Shown: positions 60,901 through 64,000 of the stretch, piece by piece
Position numbering within the stretch: position 1 is the stretch's first letter
Layout: each line of letters starts with the position of its first letter
DNA from: Advenella sp048381675
GTDB lineage: Bacteria > Pseudomonadota > Gammaproteobacteria > Burkholderiales > Burkholderiaceae_B
Length of the DNA stretch: 64,000 nt
Reading direction: 5' to 3'
NCBI RefSeq assembly: GCF_048381675.1
Contig: NZ_JBLWIS010000012.1
Span: 29,068-93,067, forward strand
Made by a program: the position numbers and the translations under genes
Notes under the pieces: generated by a model
Seen by the model: only the letters and a program-made list of their open reading frames with translations
What the model was told of the DNA's origin: nothing
Database searches by the model: none

Positions 60901-62397
60901 TTAAACTTCAGCCCTGTAAGCTTTATCGGCATCTTCAAACTTCTTGACTACTTCTTTGGATGGCTCAGCACCAAACAGGGAAACCAGAATGATAGTCACA
61001 AAGCAGGCAATAAAGCCGGGTACGATTTCGTACAGGTTAATGCCCGAGTTTTTCCACAGCACCACTACGATGGCACCCACAATCATGCCCGCCAAGGCAC
61101 CTTTGCCGGTCATGCGTTTCCAGAACACCGACAGGATGATAACGGGACCAAAAGCGGCACCAAAGCCGGCCCAGGCGTAGGCAACCAGACCCAGTACCAG
61201 GCTGTTGGGATTGCTGGCCAGCCAGATGGCAATCAAGGCAATCAGCAGGACCATGAAACGGCCAATCCAGACCAGTTCTTTCTGCGATGCGTATGGGCGC
61301 AGGAAACCCTTGTAGAAGTCTTCGGTAATGGCACTGGAGCAGACCAGCAACTGGCAGCTTAAGGTACTCATGACAGCCGCTAGAATGGCGGACAGGATGA
61401 TGCCGGCAATCCAGGGGTTGAAGAGGATGGTGGCCAGTTCAATGAAAATGCGCTCATGGTTTTGGGTAACGGGACCGGCTAGTTCTGGGTGTGCCTGGAA
61501 GTAGGCAATGCCGAAATAGCCAACCGCCACGGCACCGGCCAGACACAGGATCATCCAGGTCATGCCAATGCGACGGGCGTTTTTCATGGCGTTAGCGCTT
61601 TCGGCGGCCATGAAGCGCGCCAGGATATGGGGTTGGCCAAAGTAACCCAGGCCCCACGCGGCGGTACTGACAATGCCCAGGAAAGTGGTGCCGGCAAACA
61701 GGCTGGAATATTCCCTGCCGGTCGTAATGGCAGCCGCTTCAATGGATGCCATGGCCTGTTGCCAGTCGCCCAGGCCGATCAGGACCATGATAGGGGTCAG
61801 GATAAGGGCAAAAATCATCAGGCTGGCCTGAATGGTGTCGGTCCAGCTAACCGCCAGAAAGCCCCCAATAAAGGTATAGACGATGGTGGCACCTGCACCC
61901 AGCCAAAGGGCGGTGCTGTATTCGATATCGAACAGGCTTTCAAACAGGCGGGCACCGGCAACAATACCGGATGCGCAGTAAATGGTGAAAAAGAAAAGGA
62001 TGATGGTGGCTGCCACAAGCTTGATGAGGCGGCTTTCGGCACCGAAACGGTTGTAGAAGTATTCGGGCAGGGTCAGGGCGTTATTATTGTATTCGGTATG
62101 AACACGCAAACGTCCAGCAATCAGGAGCCAGTTCAGGTAGGCGCCTACAGTAAGCCCGATGGCAATCCAGGACTCGGTCAGGCCACTGAGGTAAATGGCG
62201 CCGGGCAGGCCCATCAGCAGCCAGCCGGACATGTCCGAGGCGCCCGCTGACAATGCCGTTACAAAACTGCCCAGGCTTCGGCCACCCAGAATGTAGTCGT
62301 CAAAATTTCGGGTTGAAAAGTACGCAATAAACCCTACCGCAATAACCACGATAAGGTAAATGGCGAAAGTAATAATCATAGGATTTAAATTGCCCAT
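60901..62397 (-). CDS. putP: Sodium/proline symporter
   Basis: SSS-family carrier that takes up L-proline with sodium. The 498-residue protein has about thirteen helices and the PutP-like segments FDDYILGGRSLGSFVTALSAG (partly quoted), SAGASDMSGWLLMGLPGA (18) and GYFGQPHILARFMA. It is transcribed towards the repeat region, away from the TRAP gene. No putA lies nearby. Confidence 0.93.
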   Translation of the reverse strand: MGNLNPMIITFAIYLIVVIAVGFIAYFSTRNFDDYILGGRSLGSFVTALSAGASDMSGWLLMGLPGAIYLSGLTESWIAIGLTVGAYLNWLLIAGRLRVHTEYNNNALTLPEYFYNRFGAESRLIKLVAATIILFFFTIYCASGIVAGARLFESLFDIEYSTALWLGAGATIVYTFIGGFLAVSWTDTIQASLMIFALILTPIMVLIGLGDWQQAMASIEAAAITTGREYSSLFAGTTFLGIVSTAAWGLGYFGQPHILARFMAAESANAMKNARRIGMTWMILCLAGAVAVGYFGIAYFQAHPELAGPVTQNHERIFIELATILFNPWIAGIILSAILAAVMSTLSCQLLVCSSAITEDFYKGFLRPYASQKELVWIGRFMVLLIALIAIWLASNPNSLVLGLVAYAWAGFGAAFGPVIILSVFWKRMTGKGALAGMIVGAIVVVLWKNSGINLYEIVPGFIACFVTIILVSLFGAEPSKEVVKKFEDADKAYRAEV

Positions 62398-62466
62398 GTT
62401 TTTCCTTCTTTTTTGTTTTTGAAAATGGTTGCTAGATTACTGATTTTTGTTTTGTAAACATATTGG

Positions 62467-62564
62467 GGTTAACCATGGCTGGCAACAGTTAACCTAATGA
62501 ATATTCGTTATTTAGTGCAATAAAAAAGGCTTTTATTCATTTTTTTGTTTGCACGGGTTAACCC
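62467..62564. promoter_or_regulatory. Three GTTAAC palindromes between putP and the TRAP gene
   Basis: GGTTAACC (62467-62474), GTTAACC (62488-62494) and GGGTTAACCC (62555-62564) lie in the 497-base divergent gap, 70 to 170 bases ahead of putP. The rest of the gap, including a 98-codon minus-strand frame, shows no gene I can support. The repeated palindrome suggests a regulator site. Confidence 0.45.
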
Positions 62565-62894
62565 TTCTATCAAGTTGGTTTATTGAATATGAAACGGTTT
62601 TTGTTACTGCTTTTAGTGCGCTTATTTTAACCCTGATATTTTTTTCTGGCGGCTGGCAGGCTTTTGAGCGGATAATTGCCTGCATAAAGTTGCTTAAATG
62701 CAGGTGTGCGTTCGTTAAGTGAAAATACGTAGTTACATGTTGTGCGGGTTCAGATAGAATACCCTGATATTGTTTTATCCTTGAAGGAGTTGGCTGGGCG
62801 CAAGGGTTCCTCTTCTGCCTGTTTTCCAATTGGGTTCAAGGCAAAGTATTGAAACAGAAAATACGCGATGTGTTCAGATCAAACGGAATCCAAA

Positions 62895-63932
62895 ATGAAA
62901 TTAAGCGCCCTGTTCAACGCATTTTTCTTGTCTGTGGCGGTCATGGCCTGTTTGTCTGCAACTGAAGCGTTGGCCAATAATTATAAATCGGAATACAAGC
63001 TGTCGATTGTCGCTGATGCCCAGGTTCCATGGGGGCAGGGTGCCCAGATCTGGGCTGATCTGGTCAAGGAAAGAACGGCAGGACGCATCAATATCAAGAT
63101 CTATCCGGGAGCTTCGCTGGTTCAGGGTGAGCAGACACGCGAATTTACCGCTATTCGCCAAGGGGTAATTGATATGGCGGTGGGCTCAACCATTAACTGG
63201 TCCCCCCAGGTCAAGCAGCTGAATATTTTTTCAATGCCATTTCTGATCCCTGATTATGCCGCGGTGGATGCCCTGGTACAGGGCGAGGTGGGCAGGCAAC
63301 TGTTTTCGCTCATTGATAATGCCGGTGTAGTGCCGCTGGCCTGGGGTGAGAACGGCTTTCGCCAAATCAGCAATGCCAAACAGCCCATCAAATTGCCCGA
63401 GGACATGAAAGGCATGAAGCTGCGCGTAGTGGGGTCCCCTCTCTTTCTGGATATATTTACCGCATTGGGTGCCGTGCCGGTGCAAATGAGCTGGGCCGAG
63501 GCGCAGCCTGCGTTGGCCAAAGGTACGGTAGACGGGCAAGAAAACCCGCTGTCGATTTATCTGGGCTCCAAACTGTACGATGCTGGCCAGAAATACCTGA
63601 CTTTATGGAATTATGTGAATGATCCACTGGTGTTTGTGGTGAATAAAAACATCTGGAACAGCTGGACCGCGCAGGATAGGGAAATTGTGCGCCAGGCCGC
63701 ATTGGATGCCGCCAGGCAGGAAGTGGCGCTTGCCCGCAAAGGATTCACACCGGAAGATGAGTCCTTATTAAAAGAAATTGTCAATCATGGGGTAGAAATC
63801 AGTGCACTCACTTCTGACCAGCATGAGGCGTTTGTAAAGGCAACCCGGCCTGTGTTTGATAAATGGAAAGAGCGGATTGGTGCAGCGCTGGTTGACCAGG
63901 CCCTGATGGATATTGAAAATAGCAAGAAATAA
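62895..63932 (+). CDS. TRAP transporter substrate-binding protein, DctP family
   Basis: Exported binding protein of a tripartite carrier. The 345-residue precursor starts at the ATG at 62895 (GGAA upstream) and has a signal peptide ending near ALANN. Family segments are YPGASLVQGEQTREF, the ligand arginine region KGMKLRVVGSP and VDGQENPLSIYL. Ligands of this family are mostly organic acids; no specific one can be named. A small-permease gene probably begins at 63969. Confidence 0.9.
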   Translation: MKLSALFNAFFLSVAVMACLSATEALANNYKSEYKLSIVADAQVPWGQGAQIWADLVKERTAGRINIKIYPGASLVQGEQTREFTAIRQGVIDMAVGSTINWSPQVKQLNIFSMPFLIPDYAAVDALVQGEVGRQLFSLIDNAGVVPLAWGENGFRQISNAKQPIKLPEDMKGMKLRVVGSPLFLDIFTALGAVPVQMSWAEAQPALAKGTVDGQENPLSIYLGSKLYDAGQKYLTLWNYVNDPLVFVVNKNIWNSWTAQDREIVRQAALDAARQEVALARKGFTPEDESLLKEIVNHGVEISALTSDQHEAFVKATRPVFDKWKERIGAALVDQALMDIENSKK

Positions 63933-63968
63933 TCAAGCGGGTCATTGGCGGTTTTCCTGAAGTTGAGA

Positions 63969-64000
63969 ATGGCCAGTGCTTGGAGGTGGTTCCCACGCTC
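63969..64000 (+). CDS. Start of the next gene, probably TRAP small permease DctQ (cut by window end)
   Basis: An ATG 36 bases after the DctP-type gene opens MASAWRWFPR and runs off the window. A small membrane permease usually follows the binding protein in this family. Only ten codons are visible, so the call rests on position. Confidence 0.35.
   Translation, partial: MASAWRWFPR

Noticed and set aside
61489..62250. 253-codon Gly/Gln/Asn-rich plus-strand frame opposite putP
   Set aside because: Low-complexity antisense of a membrane protein gene.
62533..62829. 98-codon minus-strand frame in the putP-TRAP gap
   Set aside because: No ribosome site or motif, and composition unlike coding sequence; kept as a regulatory gap.

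Overview
The window looks like chromosome of a betaproteobacterium in the Burkholderiales, most probably an Alcaligenaceae relative (Advenella/Bordetella side) with roughly balanced G+C by eye. This rests on gene content and order: dsbD-cutA, hemB-engB, cytochrome c4-ccsB-ccsA, cydABXDC, lysA-lptM facing cyaY-mrcA, aroK-aroB-dgt, and uvrA-MFS-ssb. The family assignment is inference. No rRNA, tRNA, insertion sequence, prophage or CRISPR array was found.

Positions 1-33.5 kb are mostly core genes. A 5'-cut flavin/2Fe-2S oxygenase reductase and a GST come first. Next are envelope redox genes (dsbD, cutA), a lone Cas2-fold-like small protein, heme synthesis (hemB) and engB, then cytochrome c4 with System II cytochrome c assembly (ccsB, ccsA). 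A complete cytochrome bd operon on the minus strand includes the 39-residue CydX and the CydDC exporter. Cell-wall, shikimate and nucleotide genes follow (lysA, mrcA, aroKB, dgt). An AraC regulator with a receiver that has lost its phospho-acceptor precedes lrgAB, an acyl-CoA synthetase, uvrA, an MFS carrier and ssb.

Positions 33.5-43.8 kb carry a polar amino-acid ABC importer (glutamate/aspartate type), a candidate small RNA, a c-type cytochrome, the gadB-gadC acid-resistance pair with two strong hairpins between the genes, a decayed stretch, a metallophosphoesterase, and frmR-frmA for formaldehyde detoxification with a clear FrmR-type operator.

Positions 44-64 kb are dominated by uptake systems. 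A sulfate importer (sbp-cysT-cysW) has no cysA beside it. Behind a very AT-rich spacer holding a Pho-box-like direct repeat, a five-gene oligopeptide-type ABC importer runs into a phosphonate monoester hydrolase and a HAD phosphatase. I read this as a phosphodiester/phosphonate-ester scavenging operon, the most interesting unit in the window. An orphan prepilin peptidase lacking its methylase half, a full livKHMGF importer, a gene remnant with GC-rich hairpin repeats, putP and the start of a TRAP transporter complete the window.
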